From NCBI GenBank assembly GCA_016650435.1, contig JAENVT010000042.1:1-30446 (forward strand): a stretch of 30,446 nucleotides of DNA, in the 5' to 3' direction. Both the position numbers and the translations under genes were made by a program. Below the pieces are notes generated by a model that saw only the letters and a list, made by a program, of their open reading frames with translations, made no database searches and was not told the origin of the DNA. Each line of letters opens with the position of its first letter. Positions within the stretch are counted from its first letter, which is position 1. Of the stretch, positions 14,949 through 23,092 are shown piece after piece. This DNA comes from Ilumatobacteraceae bacterium. Lineage in GTDB: Bacteria > Actinomycetota > Acidimicrobiia > Acidimicrobiales > Ilumatobacteraceae.

Positions 14949-16468
14949 CAGATCTCGACGAACGTGAAGAAGGCATCGACGCGATCCTGCGATCCAGCGG
15001 CGCGAGCCTGCGTACTGCAACAGCGCATGCTCCGATCCCCGACTTCCGGCGGCCGCGAGGTCCCACCCGACGGCGATGGGTGATCGCGGTGGCGACGGTC
15101 GGCGTGTTGATTGCCGGTCTGGTTGCGATCGCCACCAATCGCAACGATCAGAGCATCGGCAACGACCCCAGTCGGCTGCATTGGCTCGTCGCCAACCCAC
15201 CAGACGGCTTGGGTCTCGTCATGGTGAGCGAGCCCGGAACTCAAACCGGTCCTGCCGGGGCGACTGTCAACATGAGTGTCTACGCGACCGAAGCCGCGCC
15301 ACTCGGGCCAATCGTGTCGGTCAATGGATCGGCGGGTGCCGGTCTTGAGCTGACGCCGGCCGCCGGTGGTTCGAACTTTCAGGAAACGGTCATCGACGGT
15401 AGGCGTGCGGCGCTGGCCGACGGCGACACCGGGCAACGCCTCTTGTACATCGAGGTCGACGGTCACTGGGCAGTGCTGACGTCTCGCAACATCGACGACG
15501 CGTCCCTGTCGAAGTTGGCGCAAGCAGTCGTTCGAAATGCCGACGGTTCTGCCGCCGTTCCTACGGCAGCCCTGCTCGATGGACTGACACTCGTGCTGGC
15601 GCACGACGCGCCGATCTCCGATCTGGCCATGGGATCCAACTTCTCCGGGCTCAGCTACGCGAATCCCGATGGGCGTTCGATTGGCCTTCAGGTGTATCCG
15701 ACGAGACTGTCCAACCGGGCAATGTTCGGGCTCCAGGCCAATCTGACCGCGACGAAGGTTAAGGGGGCGGACGGCTTCGTCGGCAGCTACTCGATGGCGA
15801 TGACTGTGCCGCACATCGACGTACACCTGCTGTCGTGGGAGCGAGATGGGCTCGACTTCCGGGTCACCGGGTTCAACGTCAGCGACGCGCAGGTCATGGC
15901 TGCAGCCGGGTCCGTCGAGCCCGCATCGGATGCAAAGTGGAACGAGATGCTGCAACAGACCGGTGCCGATCAAGGCTCAGGCGTCGCGCCCGCTGGAACG
16001 GTTCCAGCCGAGCCGGTACCGCCGGGTACGGATCCACCGTTCACCGGCGATGTGACAGATGTTTCGATCGACGTCGCGGTCACCGAGACGTCTGCCAATG
16101 AGCAGACGTGGTCGGGCACCTTGCCGACTGGAGAATCGTGGAAAGTTGAGGTCAAGCGGGTCTTCGACTCGATATCGCTTCAGCCGGAGGTCGATGGAGT
16201 GCCACAGGGCATGTCATACGGTCCAGTGGCTCGTCCCACGGATCAGGAGATTGCGTGCTGCGCTCCGCTCAACGTCATCACCGCTGACTCGAACGCCTCC
16301 GCCTTGCGCGTCACAACCCACGACGGAGACCGCTTCACCATTCCGTTGCATGATCTTCCGGGAACGGACGGCCTCCGCATCGCGCTGGTGGCACTCGCGA
16401 ACGGTGGTGGGCCGCAGCTCGCAGAGTTGATCGACGCCGCCGGCAACGTGCTCGCATCCCAGCCCTGA
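14945..16468 (+). CDS. membrane anti-sigma-like protein with large outer domain (cassette 2)
   Basis: This 507-residue paralogue of 12802-14310 has the same plan. A cytosolic stretch of about 44 residues, basic at its end, precedes one transmembrane helix at 45-63 (WVIAVATVGVLIAGLVAIA). Then come TNRNDQSIGNDPSRLHWLV, the shared YATEAAPLGPIVSV block, a Pro-rich linker (PAGTVPAEPVPPGTDPP), and a C-terminal domain with WSGTLPTGESW, the double cysteine ACCAP, and RFTIPLHDLPGTDGLRIALVAL. No zinc anti-sigma motif is seen. ATG 14945 overlaps the sigma stop by 4 bp. Conservation is strongest at the membrane-proximal segment and in the last 120 residues, which marks the likely sensory or interaction surfaces. 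The function is inferred. Confidence 0.8.
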   Translation: MTDLDEREEGIDAILRSSGASLRTATAHAPIPDFRRPRGPTRRRWVIAVATVGVLIAGLVAIATNRNDQSIGNDPSRLHWLVANPPDGLGLVMVSEPGTQTGPAGATVNMSVYATEAAPLGPIVSVNGSAGAGLELTPAAGGSNFQETVIDGRRAALADGDTGQRLLYIEVDGHWAVLTSRNIDDASLSKLAQAVVRNADGSAAVPTAALLDGLTLVLAHDAPISDLAMGSNFSGLSYANPDGRSIGLQVYPTRLSNRAMFGLQANLTATKVKGADGFVGSYSMAMTVPHIDVHLLSWERDGLDFRVTGFNVSDAQVMAAAGSVEPASDAKWNEMLQQTGADQGSGVAPAGTVPAEPVPPGTDPPFTGDVTDVSIDVAVTETSANEQTWSGTLPTGESWKVEVKRVFDSISLQPEVDGVPQGMSYGPVARPTDQEIACCAPLNVITADSNASALRVTTHDGDRFTIPLHDLPGTDGLRIALVALANGGGPQLAELIDAAGNVLASQP

Positions 16469-16483
16469 GGCCGAGACCGGGAT

Positions 16484-16527
16484 GCGAGGTACGAATTTTC
16501 CGGTCGTCCCGGAGATTGCGTGACTTG
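16484..16527 (+). repeat. 44-bp conserved cassette-end element, copy 2
   Basis: This lies 15 bp after the second anti-sigma-like stop. Its centre forms a perfect TCCGG-N5-CCGGA hairpin (16499-16513); in copy 1 the same stem keeps four of five pairs while the loop changes. No rightward gene follows, so it is not simply a promoter. Confidence 0.7.
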
Positions 16528-16571
16528 ATTGCGTGGCCACGGCCGCTGCGGGCCGCAAACACTCGGACGGG

Positions 16572-18185
16572 TCAGGGGGAGGCGGCGATTTCATTGGCCC
16601 AGCGGTAGTCGGCTTTGCCGGAAGGGGAGCGGACGACTTCGTCGACGAAGACGAACGCCTTTGGCAGCTTGTAGCGGGCGATGTGGCGTTCGGCTTCGTC
16701 TAGCAACGAGGCTTCATCGGCGCGGCGACCGGCGCGCATTCGCACTACGGCGACGACTTCGTTGCCCCATCTTTCGCTCGGCCGGCCGGCGACCACGCAG
16801 TCGTACACATCCGGGTGTGCCTTGATCGCCGCCTCCACCTCTTCGGCGAATATCTTCTCGCCTCCGCTGTTGATGGTCACGCTGTCACGCCCGTGCAACT
16901 CGACCACACCATCGGCACGAAGACGGGCGCGGTCGCCCGGCACCGCAAATCGAACGCCGTCGATGGAGGGATAGGACCGCGCAGTCTTTGTCGCGTCGCC
17001 GAGGTAGCCGAGCGCGAGCCGCCCACTCTTGGCCAGCCATCCGAGCTCGTCGTCGCCGGCTTGCAACTCGCGGTCGAGATCGGCGGACAGGACGTGGTTG
17101 CCAGGGCTGATCGCGAACGTACCGGTGGTGGCCTTCGTGCCGGCCGAGACGTGTGCCAACTGGCCTCCTGCCTCCGAGGATCCGAGGCCGTCGACGATGA
17201 TCAGCGACGGCAGGTGTTTGAGGAACTCCTCTTTCAGCCCGGCGCTCAACGGGGCGCCGCCCGACAGCAACACAGTGAGCGACTGGAGGTCGTACGTCGC
17301 GGCGCCCAGTTCGTCGAGCAATGGCCTGGCGAACGCATCGCCGACGATCAATAGAAAATTGAGCCGCTCCCGTTCGACAAGGCCCCATACATCGGGAGGA
17401 TCCAATCGCTCGGGTATCGACTGCACGAAGACGGTGCCGCCGAGGTTCCACGTGCGGAAGCTCATCCAATGCCCGGCGCCATGCATGAACGGCGGCGCGA
17501 GGAGTGCCTTCAACCCACCGTCGGCGGCACCGATGATCCCGTCGAGCGTCTCGGCCTCAGTGCCTCCGAAACACTCGACATTCGCATCGCTGTTGCGCCA
17601 CAGCACACCCTTCGGCATGCCGGTCGTCCCTCCGGTGTACAAGATGTAGAGGTCGTCGGGGCTCCACTCGACCGCCGGTTTGTCGGGTGACGCCGCCGCC
17701 AATGCATCCTCGTACCAAACGGCACCGGGCAGCAGGTCGTTTCCGGAATCATCGGGCACCTGAATGATCACGCGTAGGTTGTCGAGGGCGGGGAGCACGT
17801 CGGCGAGCGTCGGTGCGAACTGGCTGTGTACGACGATCGCCGCTGCCCGCGAATCGTTGAGCAGATACCTCAACTCCTCGGCGACGTATCGGTAGTTGAC
17901 GTTGAACGGCGCGACCCGCGCCTTGAACGCTCCAAGCATCGACTCGAGGTACTCGTTGCCGTTGTGCAGGTAGACGGCCAGATGGTCTTGGCCACTCTCG
18001 TGTCCGGCGAGTGCTGAGCGTTCCGTGTGCGTGCCGAGGCCGGCGTCGATGAGGAAGTTGGCTAGGCGGCGCGTCCGTTCGGTTACATCGGCCCAGGTCA
18101 GTCGGAGGTCGCGGAACACGAGACACTCGGCATCCGGCCGGCTGGCAGCGATCGCCTCGTGCACGTCGGCCACCGAAAACTCCAT
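16572..18185 (-). CDS. acyl-CoA synthetase, FadD19-like
   Basis: This 537-residue ANL ligase forms acyl-CoA from a fatty or steroid-side-chain acid and ATP. Motifs are ILYTGGTTGMPKG (residues 182-193), the A5 region GLGSSEAGGQLAHV, the adenylate-binding GDRARLRADG, the A8 hinge GRDSVTINSGGEKIF, and a C-terminal lysine in VRSPSGKADYRWA. The last is characteristic of mycobacterial FadD19/FadD17-type ligases. ATG 18185 is 6 nt from TAGGTT. It is divergent from an LLM oxidoreductase (95 bp between start codons). Steroid side-chain activity is possible, but no other sterol genes are nearby, so the substrate is open. Confidence 0.88.
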   Translation of the reverse strand: MEFSVADVHEAIAASRPDAECLVFRDLRLTWADVTERTRRLANFLIDAGLGTHTERSALAGHESGQDHLAVYLHNGNEYLESMLGAFKARVAPFNVNYRYVAEELRYLLNDSRAAAIVVHSQFAPTLADVLPALDNLRVIIQVPDDSGNDLLPGAVWYEDALAAASPDKPAVEWSPDDLYILYTGGTTGMPKGVLWRNSDANVECFGGTEAETLDGIIGAADGGLKALLAPPFMHGAGHWMSFRTWNLGGTVFVQSIPERLDPPDVWGLVERERLNFLLIVGDAFARPLLDELGAATYDLQSLTVLLSGGAPLSAGLKEEFLKHLPSLIIVDGLGSSEAGGQLAHVSAGTKATTGTFAISPGNHVLSADLDRELQAGDDELGWLAKSGRLALGYLGDATKTARSYPSIDGVRFAVPGDRARLRADGVVELHGRDSVTINSGGEKIFAEEVEAAIKAHPDVYDCVVAGRPSERWGNEVVAVVRMRAGRRADEASLLDEAERHIARYKLPKAFVFVDEVVRSPSGKADYRWANEIAASP

Positions 18186-18191
18186 GGCCGC

Positions 18192-18197
18192 AACCTA
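18192..18197 (-). promoter_or_regulatory. leaderless -10 box of the FadD19-like gene
   Basis: Leftward TAGGTT is followed by 6 nt and ATG 18185. Confidence 0.5.
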
Positions 18198-18266
18198 GAG
18201 AAGCTGTGACCAGGGTCACCCATCGGACTCCACACCCCGGCCGAAGCCTCGCCAAGCCGCCACAGC

Positions 18267-18272
18267 TATGGT
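18267..18272 (+). promoter_or_regulatory. leaderless -10 box of the LLM oxidoreductase gene
   Basis: TATGGT is followed by 8 nt and ATG 18281. No ribosome-binding site is present between them. Confidence 0.5.
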
Positions 18273-18280
18273 GCCGCGGC

Positions 18281-19243
18281 ATGAGCAAGATCATCTTTGG
18301 TGTCTTCATGCCGCAGGGTTGGAAGATGGAACTGGCGAGCATCGAAGGTGCTGAGGCCAAGTGGCACAAGGCCGTCGACATCGCCATTCGGGCCGAGGCT
18401 TTGGGTTACGACTCGATCTGGGTGTACGACCACTTCCACAACGTTCCGCGGCCGGCCGGCGAGGCAGTGTTCGAATGTTGGACGACGATCGCTGCCATCA
18501 GTCAACGGACCAGCACCGTGCGCCTCGGGCAAATGGTGGGTTGCAACGGCTATCGCCAACCCAGTGTGCTTGCCAAGATCACCTCGACGATCGATGTGAT
18601 CAGTGGCGGCCGCCTGGATTGGGGCATCGGTGCAGGGTGGTACGAGAACGAGTTCAAGGGCTACGGCTTCGAGTTCCCCAAGCCGAAGGACCGCATCGGG
18701 ATGCTGCGCGAGTGCGTCGAGATCGTCAAGAGCATGTGGTCCGAACCGGAGACGACGTACCACGGGAAGTACTACCAACTGTCACGGGCCAACTGTGACC
18801 CGAAACCGCTGCAGTCGCCGCATCCCCCGATTTGGATCGGCGGGGGCGGAGAGCAACTCACCCTGCGAGTCGTTGCCCGCCACGCCGACTACTCGAACTT
18901 CGGCGGAGTGCCGGAGGAGTGGGCGCGCAAGCGCGAGATCCTGAGAGGGCATTGCACAGCTGTCGGCCGCGACGAAGAGACGATCGGCAAGACCTGGTCA
19001 CCGGAGATGTGCATTCGTTCCACCGAGGCCGAGCTGAAAACGCTGGGCAGTCGCAGCCTGTGGGGCGACCCGTTCGACAAGTGGCAGGCAACGGGATTGG
19101 TCGGCACGCCCGAGCAGGTCAGTGAAAAGGTGCAGGCGTACATCGATCTCGGCTGTACCGGGTTCATCCCGTGGTGCAGCGACTACCCCGACACCGAGTC
19201 GATGGATCTGTTTGCGTCGGAAGTGATGCCGAACTTCCGCTGA
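18281..19243 (+). CDS. LLM-class F420-dependent oxidoreductase (Rv1855c-type)
   Basis: This 320-residue luciferase-like TIM-barrel enzyme probably uses coenzyme F420. Recognisable parts are IFGVFMPQGWKMEL, YDSIWVYDHFHNVPRP, TSTVRLGQMVGCNGYRQP, TIDVISGGRLDWGIGAGWYE, and PPIWIGGGGEQLTLRVVARHA. These follow the Rv1855c/TIGR03560 subfamily closely. The start at ATG 18281 is supported by the -10 box 8 nt upstream; the frame is open further 5' but that part has no family similarity. The substrate is unknown. It is convergent with an SDR gene, with a 17-bp gap. Confidence 0.9.
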   Translation: MSKIIFGVFMPQGWKMELASIEGAEAKWHKAVDIAIRAEALGYDSIWVYDHFHNVPRPAGEAVFECWTTIAAISQRTSTVRLGQMVGCNGYRQPSVLAKITSTIDVISGGRLDWGIGAGWYENEFKGYGFEFPKPKDRIGMLRECVEIVKSMWSEPETTYHGKYYQLSRANCDPKPLQSPHPPIWIGGGGEQLTLRVVARHADYSNFGGVPEEWARKREILRGHCTAVGRDEETIGKTWSPEMCIRSTEAELKTLGSRSLWGDPFDKWQATGLVGTPEQVSEKVQAYIDLGCTGFIPWCSDYPDTESMDLFASEVMPNFR

Positions 19244-19272
19244 CGCATCTTGGACTTCCGCTAGCGCATGCG
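19231..19272. repeat. imperfect 21-bp tandem duplication at convergent gene ends
   Basis: Units 19231-19251 and 19252-19272 share ACTTCCGCT and CGCAT in register. The first unit contains the LLM stop, the second contains the SDR stop. It looks like a local slippage duplication. Confidence 0.55.
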
Positions 19273-20061
19273 GATCACGTTGCCGGTCACCATCCGCGCC
19301 TCGTCCGAACACAGCCAGGCGATCACGCCGGCGACCTCGGTGGGATCTGCGACGTGGAAGTGATCAGAACTGGTGGCGGCGAACGCGCGAATGGCGTCGT
19401 TCACCCAACCAGAGTCGGTGATGGGCGGATCGATCATGTTGGCGGTGATGCCGCGACGCCCGAGTTCAGTCGCGGCAGCCATCGTGTAGTTCTCCAGCGC
19501 CATCTTCGCCGCGCCGTACGTGACCTCTGACGGGAAGCCATTCGAGCCTCCCGACGTCAGGCCGACGATGCGGCCCCACGTCGCGTCGCGGGCAATGTGC
19601 CGACGGGCGAACTCGGCGATCATCAGCGCGCCTGCGCGGGCGTCGACGCCGAATGTCCGGTCGAACAGATCGGCAGTGACTCCTGGAGTTTCGCGGCCAG
19701 CCGGATCATTGCCGCCCACGGCGAACGAGTCGCCCGATGCCCAGCCGGTCGCGTTGTTGATCACCATGTCGACCGGACCGAACTCGGCCTCGGCCCGGTC
19801 GAACAACATCGCCGGAGTAGCGACGTCGAGCAGGTCGGCTTCGATCGCGATCGCCCGCCCGCCGGTCGCGGCGATTCGTTTGACAACCTCGTCGCCGGAT
19901 CGCATGCGGTTCTCCTGATAGCGCTCTGGCGTCGCCGCATCCGTAGCCACGCGGCCGCGGAGATAGGTAACGAGTACTGCGATGCCGTCGGCAGCGAATC
20001 GTTCTGCCGTCGCTGCGCCGATGCCGTGATTGGCTCCGGTGACGATGGCGACGTGCTGCAC
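19261..20061 (-). CDS. short-chain dehydrogenase/reductase (SDR)
   Basis: This 266-residue classical SDR has cofactor motif TGANHGIG at residues 8-15, NNAT at 102-105, the catalytic Ser in GLTSGGS (about 170) and YGAAK (Tyr182, Lys186). The insertion at residues 32-55 is longer than usual. It fits an NAD(P)-dependent 3-oxoacyl or alcohol reductase. The GTG start at 20061 is only 7 bp after the stop of the MaoC-type hydratase gene, so the two form an operon in which hydration and dehydrogenation of acyl chains would follow each other. The exact substrate is unknown. Confidence 0.88.
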   Translation of the reverse strand: MQHVAIVTGANHGIGAATAERFAADGIAVLVTYLRGRVATDAATPERYQENRMRSGDEVVKRIAATGGRAIAIEADLLDVATPAMLFDRAEAEFGPVDMVINNATGWASGDSFAVGGNDPAGRETPGVTADLFDRTFGVDARAGALMIAEFARRHIARDATWGRIVGLTSGGSNGFPSEVTYGAAKMALENYTMAAATELGRRGITANMIDPPITDSGWVNDAIRAFAATSSDHFHVADPTEVAGVIAWLCSDEARMVTGNVIRMR

Positions 20062-20068
20062 AGCAGGG

Positions 20069-20530
20069 CTATTCGTAGCTGCGGCCGACGGTTTCGGCGA
20101 CGCAACTTGGCTTGCTGGCTCCCTCGCATTCGAAGGTGAGCTCGTAGGTCGACTGGACTCCGCCGGCGATGTCTTCGACGCTCAGCAACTTCACACCGAG
20201 GCGCAGGTTGGCACCTACGGGCACGGGCGACATGAACCGCACCTTGTTGCAACCGTAGTTGACGCCCATCTTGAACCCGGTGGTCTTGAAGACCATCGGC
20301 ATCAGCACCGGACCGAGCGACAACGTGAGGTAGCCGTGGGCGATCGGTCCGCCGAAGGGGCTCTCTTTCTTGGCTCGTTCGGGATCGACGTGAATCCACT
20401 GGAAATCGCCGGTCGCTTCGGCGAACTGGTTCACCCGTTCCTGGGTGATCTCCATCCAATCGCTGAAGCCAAGATGCTCACCGACGACCTCTTTGAGGCC
20501 GGCGGCTCCGTGAATGGTGCGTGCTGCCAT
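20069..20530 (-). CDS. MaoC-like (R)-specific enoyl-CoA hydratase
   Basis: This 153-residue hot-dog protein has the hydratase-2 catalytic motif ATGDFQWIHVDP (Asp42, His47) followed by SPFGGPIAHGYLTLSL. Together these are the signature of R-hydratases such as mycobacterial Rv0130/HtdZ. It hydrates trans-2-enoyl-CoA to (R)-3-hydroxyacyl-CoA in the cytosol. It is the first gene of a leftward pair with the SDR. The ATG at 20530 is 39 bp from the divergent start of an acyl-CoA synthetase. No clean TANNNT box was found for this gene. Confidence 0.9.
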   Translation of the reverse strand: MAARTIHGAAGLKEVVGEHLGFSDWMEITQERVNQFAEATGDFQWIHVDPERAKKESPFGGPIAHGYLTLSLGPVLMPMVFKTTGFKMGVNYGCNKVRFMSPVPVGANLRLGVKLLSVEDIAGGVQSTYELTFECEGASKPSCVAETVGRSYE

Positions 20531-20557
20531 GGTGCGAGCATTGCAGTCCGTGCGGCG

Positions 20558-20563
20558 TACGGT
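20558..20563 (+). promoter_or_regulatory. leaderless -10 box of the second acyl-CoA synthetase gene
   Basis: TACGGT is followed by 6 nt and GTG 20570. The same hexamer is used by menA and dinG. It supports the longer reading of the synthetase gene. Confidence 0.5.
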
Positions 20564-20569
20564 GAAGTC

Positions 20570-22210
20570 GTGTCGGATCGGCTGGTACGCGCCGCGCTGT
20601 TGCCTCTTCGCTTGACCAAGAACGCAGCGCGCCTGCTACGAAGTGCGCTCATGGCCGACTTCCTCACTGCGTACTCGATCGCTCAGCCCGACAAGCTTGC
20701 GGTGATCGACGATCGCCCAGGGGGAGTACTCACGAGGTTGAGTTTTAGCCAGCTCAACGAGCTGGCCAACCGCTTGGCCAATGTGCTGCTCGATCTTGGC
20801 GCACGGCCGGGAGACACCAAGGTCGTGTGGTGCGGTCAGAACTCACCTGGTCTGGTCGTGATGATCAACGCGGCCCGCAAGTTGGGTGTCACCGCCGTCC
20901 CGCTGAACTACCGGCTCAGTGACGACGAAGCCATGTATGTCACGGATCATTGCGATGCGACGATCGTCTACGTCGATGCCGAGTACGCGCCGCTGTTCAA
21001 CCGCATCAGGAAGGGCCTTCCAAAGGTCGAACATGTCTTGGTGTTCGACGGCCACGCGCCCGAAGGAATGGTCGACGCGGATGCGGCGATTGCCGCGGCG
21101 TCAGATGCCGAGCCCGACGTTCCGGCGTCGACAGAGGCCGGTGCGACGATGATCTATACCAGCGGCACGACCGGCAAACCGAAGGGCGCGTTCCGCCGCG
21201 GCGCACCCAACGCAGCGCAGGTCGGTGCAATGCTGGCGTTCATCGGCTACGCACCGAACGACGTGTACATCACCACGGGCCCGCTCTATCACAGTGGTCC
21301 TGGCGGTTTCATGGGTATCGCTCAGGCGCTCGGTCAGACCGTGGTGTTGCAACGCAAGTTCGATCCCGTGGATTGGCTTCGTCTCGTCGACGCCTACAAG
21401 GTCAGCACAACCTTCAGTGCGCCGACCCCGATTCGAATGGTGTGCAACCTGCCCGCCGACATCAAGGCTAAGTTCGACGTGTCGTCAATGAAGCGGATGA
21501 TCGCCAACGCCGCGCCGTGGAGCTTCACCCTGAAGCAGATGTACCTTGCCGACTTTCCTGCGGATTCGTTGTTCGAGGTCTACGGCTCGACGGAACTGGG
21601 CGTCAACACCATCCTGCGTCCGGAGGATCAGCTCCGCAAACCGGGTTCGTGTGGCAAGCCGGCACCGATGGTCGAGATCAAACTCTTTGACGATGACGGC
21701 AACGAAGTCACCGGTACCGGGCCCGAGCACACCGGCGAGCTCTTCGTGAAGAGCCCGAGCATCTTCGCTGACTACTACAAGCAGCACGACCAGTTCCTGA
21801 AAGATCAGCGCAACGGCTATCAAACGGTCGGCGACATTGCCTACTTCGACGACGAGGGATACGTCTACATCTGCGATCGCAAGAAGGACATGATCATCTC
21901 AGGAGGCATGAACATCTACCCAGCTGAGATCGAGGCCGCGTTGGAGATCCACCCCGACGTCCTCGAGGCTGCGGTCTTCGGTGTGCCGAGCGAGGAATGG
22001 GGCGAATCGGTGCACGCCGTCGTGGTCGTGCGAGAAGGCGCGACGATGACCGAGTCCCAGGTGATTGCCCATTCGCGCGAGCATCTCGCCGGATACAAGA
22101 TTCCTCGGTCGGTCACCTGGAGCCCAGAGCTGCCGAAGACCGGCAGCGGCAAGATCTTGAAGCGCGACCTGCGTGCCCCCTTCTGGGCCGGTCGCTCCAG
22201 CAAGGTCTGA
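20570..22210 (+). CDS. acyl-CoA synthetase (FadD type)
   Basis: This is an ANL-family ligase of 546 residues from GTG 20570, or 519 from ATG 20651. The P-loop is MIYTSGTTGKPKGAFRR (about residue 195), A5 is FEVYGSTELG, A7 is NGYQTVGDIAYFDDEG, the hinge is CDRKKDMIISGGMNIYPAEIE, and the C-terminal lysine is LPKTGSGKILKRDLR. All catalytic motifs are intact. The extra N-terminal 27 residues contain a basic amphipathic stretch (LPLRLTKNAARLLRSAL) like the N-terminal extensions of several actinobacterial FadD proteins, which favours the longer start. It is divergent from the MaoC/SDR pair, suggesting one lipid pathway. The substrate is not predictable. Confidence 0.88.
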   Translation: MSDRLVRAALLPLRLTKNAARLLRSALMADFLTAYSIAQPDKLAVIDDRPGGVLTRLSFSQLNELANRLANVLLDLGARPGDTKVVWCGQNSPGLVVMINAARKLGVTAVPLNYRLSDDEAMYVTDHCDATIVYVDAEYAPLFNRIRKGLPKVEHVLVFDGHAPEGMVDADAAIAAASDAEPDVPASTEAGATMIYTSGTTGKPKGAFRRGAPNAAQVGAMLAFIGYAPNDVYITTGPLYHSGPGGFMGIAQALGQTVVLQRKFDPVDWLRLVDAYKVSTTFSAPTPIRMVCNLPADIKAKFDVSSMKRMIANAAPWSFTLKQMYLADFPADSLFEVYGSTELGVNTILRPEDQLRKPGSCGKPAPMVEIKLFDDDGNEVTGTGPEHTGELFVKSPSIFADYYKQHDQFLKDQRNGYQTVGDIAYFDDEGYVYICDRKKDMIISGGMNIYPAEIEAALEIHPDVLEAAVFGVPSEEWGESVHAVVVVREGATMTESQVIAHSREHLAGYKIPRSVTWSPELPKTGSGKILKRDLRAPFWAGRSSKV

Positions 22211-22216
22211 GGCTGT

Positions 22217-23092
22217 CTAACCGAATTCGGCGAGCACCGCAGCCAAGGTGGTGCGTCCGATCGACGGCATCGATGTCGTGTCGTCGCCGGTGAGGTAGGC
22301 GAGCGACAGGTTGAGGGCCCATCCGGCGGCCCGTCGCCAGGTTTCGTCGTCGATGGCTGCTGCCATGCGAAACACGTCGCGTTCGCGAGGCTCGAACATC
22401 ATCCATGCCAGGGCGAGGTCGGTTGCCGGATCGCCGCTGGTGATGTCGCCGAAGTCGATGACTGCCGATAGCCGACCGTGAAGAGTGAGCATGTTGGACG
22501 GATGCAAGTCGCCGTGCAACCACAACGCCGGGCCGGCCCATTCCTGGGTCGAACGCAGGTCGTCCCAAACGGCGAGGACTCGGCCGGTCGGGACGACGTC
22601 GCCCAGCGACTCCGCACGAATCTGCACCGCTTCGGCGCGTTGCCGAAGGTGAACGCCACGAAACGGATTCTCCGGCGCATCGGCCGGTGCCGGTTGGTGC
22701 AGCGCGACGACGAACGCGGCCAGCGAGAGCGCGGCATCGTGAGGATCAGCAGGCGGTGCGTCGGAAGCCGCATCTCCTGGCAGCCACGGGCAGATGCTCC
22801 ACGCCCACGGGTACTTGGCACCCGGTTTCCCGGCGAAGATCGGCGACGGAATCGGCAATGGGAGCTTCGGCGCCAACTCGGGAAGCCATCGCTGCTCGTT
22901 GAGCACCAGTTGGACAGAGGCCTGCCGACGCGGGAGCCGAACCATCAGGTCAGTCCCCAATTGCACCACGACGTTGTCCCACCCGTTGGCGACTGTTCGC
23001 ATTGGCAGATCGGCGAGATCCGGTTGCTGGTCGACGAGCAGACTGCGCACCAGCGCCTCGTCGATCTCGAGCTCGGCCGCCGGCGTTGCCAT
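22217..23092 (-). CDS. aminoglycoside-phosphotransferase (APH)-family kinase
   Basis: This 291-residue protein has the eukaryotic-like kinase fold of APH/choline kinases. The catalytic loop is LHGDLHPSN (193-200), and the metal motif VIDFGDITSGDPATDLA contains Asp213 and Asp221. The N-lobe lysine is not obvious. MPH/APH relatives phosphorylate small molecules, and many are not resistance proteins; the real substrate is unknown. The start ATG 23092 shares one base with the era stop (TGATG), so translation is coupled to Era. The 3' end is 6 bp from the convergent acyl-CoA synthetase. Confidence 0.85.
   Translation of the reverse strand: MATPAAELEIDEALVRSLLVDQQPDLADLPMRTVANGWDNVVVQLGTDLMVRLPRRQASVQLVLNEQRWLPELAPKLPLPIPSPIFAGKPGAKYPWAWSICPWLPGDAASDAPPADPHDAALSLAAFVVALHQPAPADAPENPFRGVHLRQRAEAVQIRAESLGDVVPTGRVLAVWDDLRSTQEWAGPALWLHGDLHPSNMLTLHGRLSAVIDFGDITSGDPATDLALAWMMFEPRERDVFRMAAAIDDETWRRAAGWALNLSLAYLTGDDTTSMPSIGRTTLAAVLAEFG

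Noticed and set aside
22217..23092. Antibiotic-resistance gene (aminoglycoside phosphotransferase)
   Set aside because: The fold is APH-like, but the gene is coupled to era in a housekeeping operon with no mobile element; resistance is not supported.
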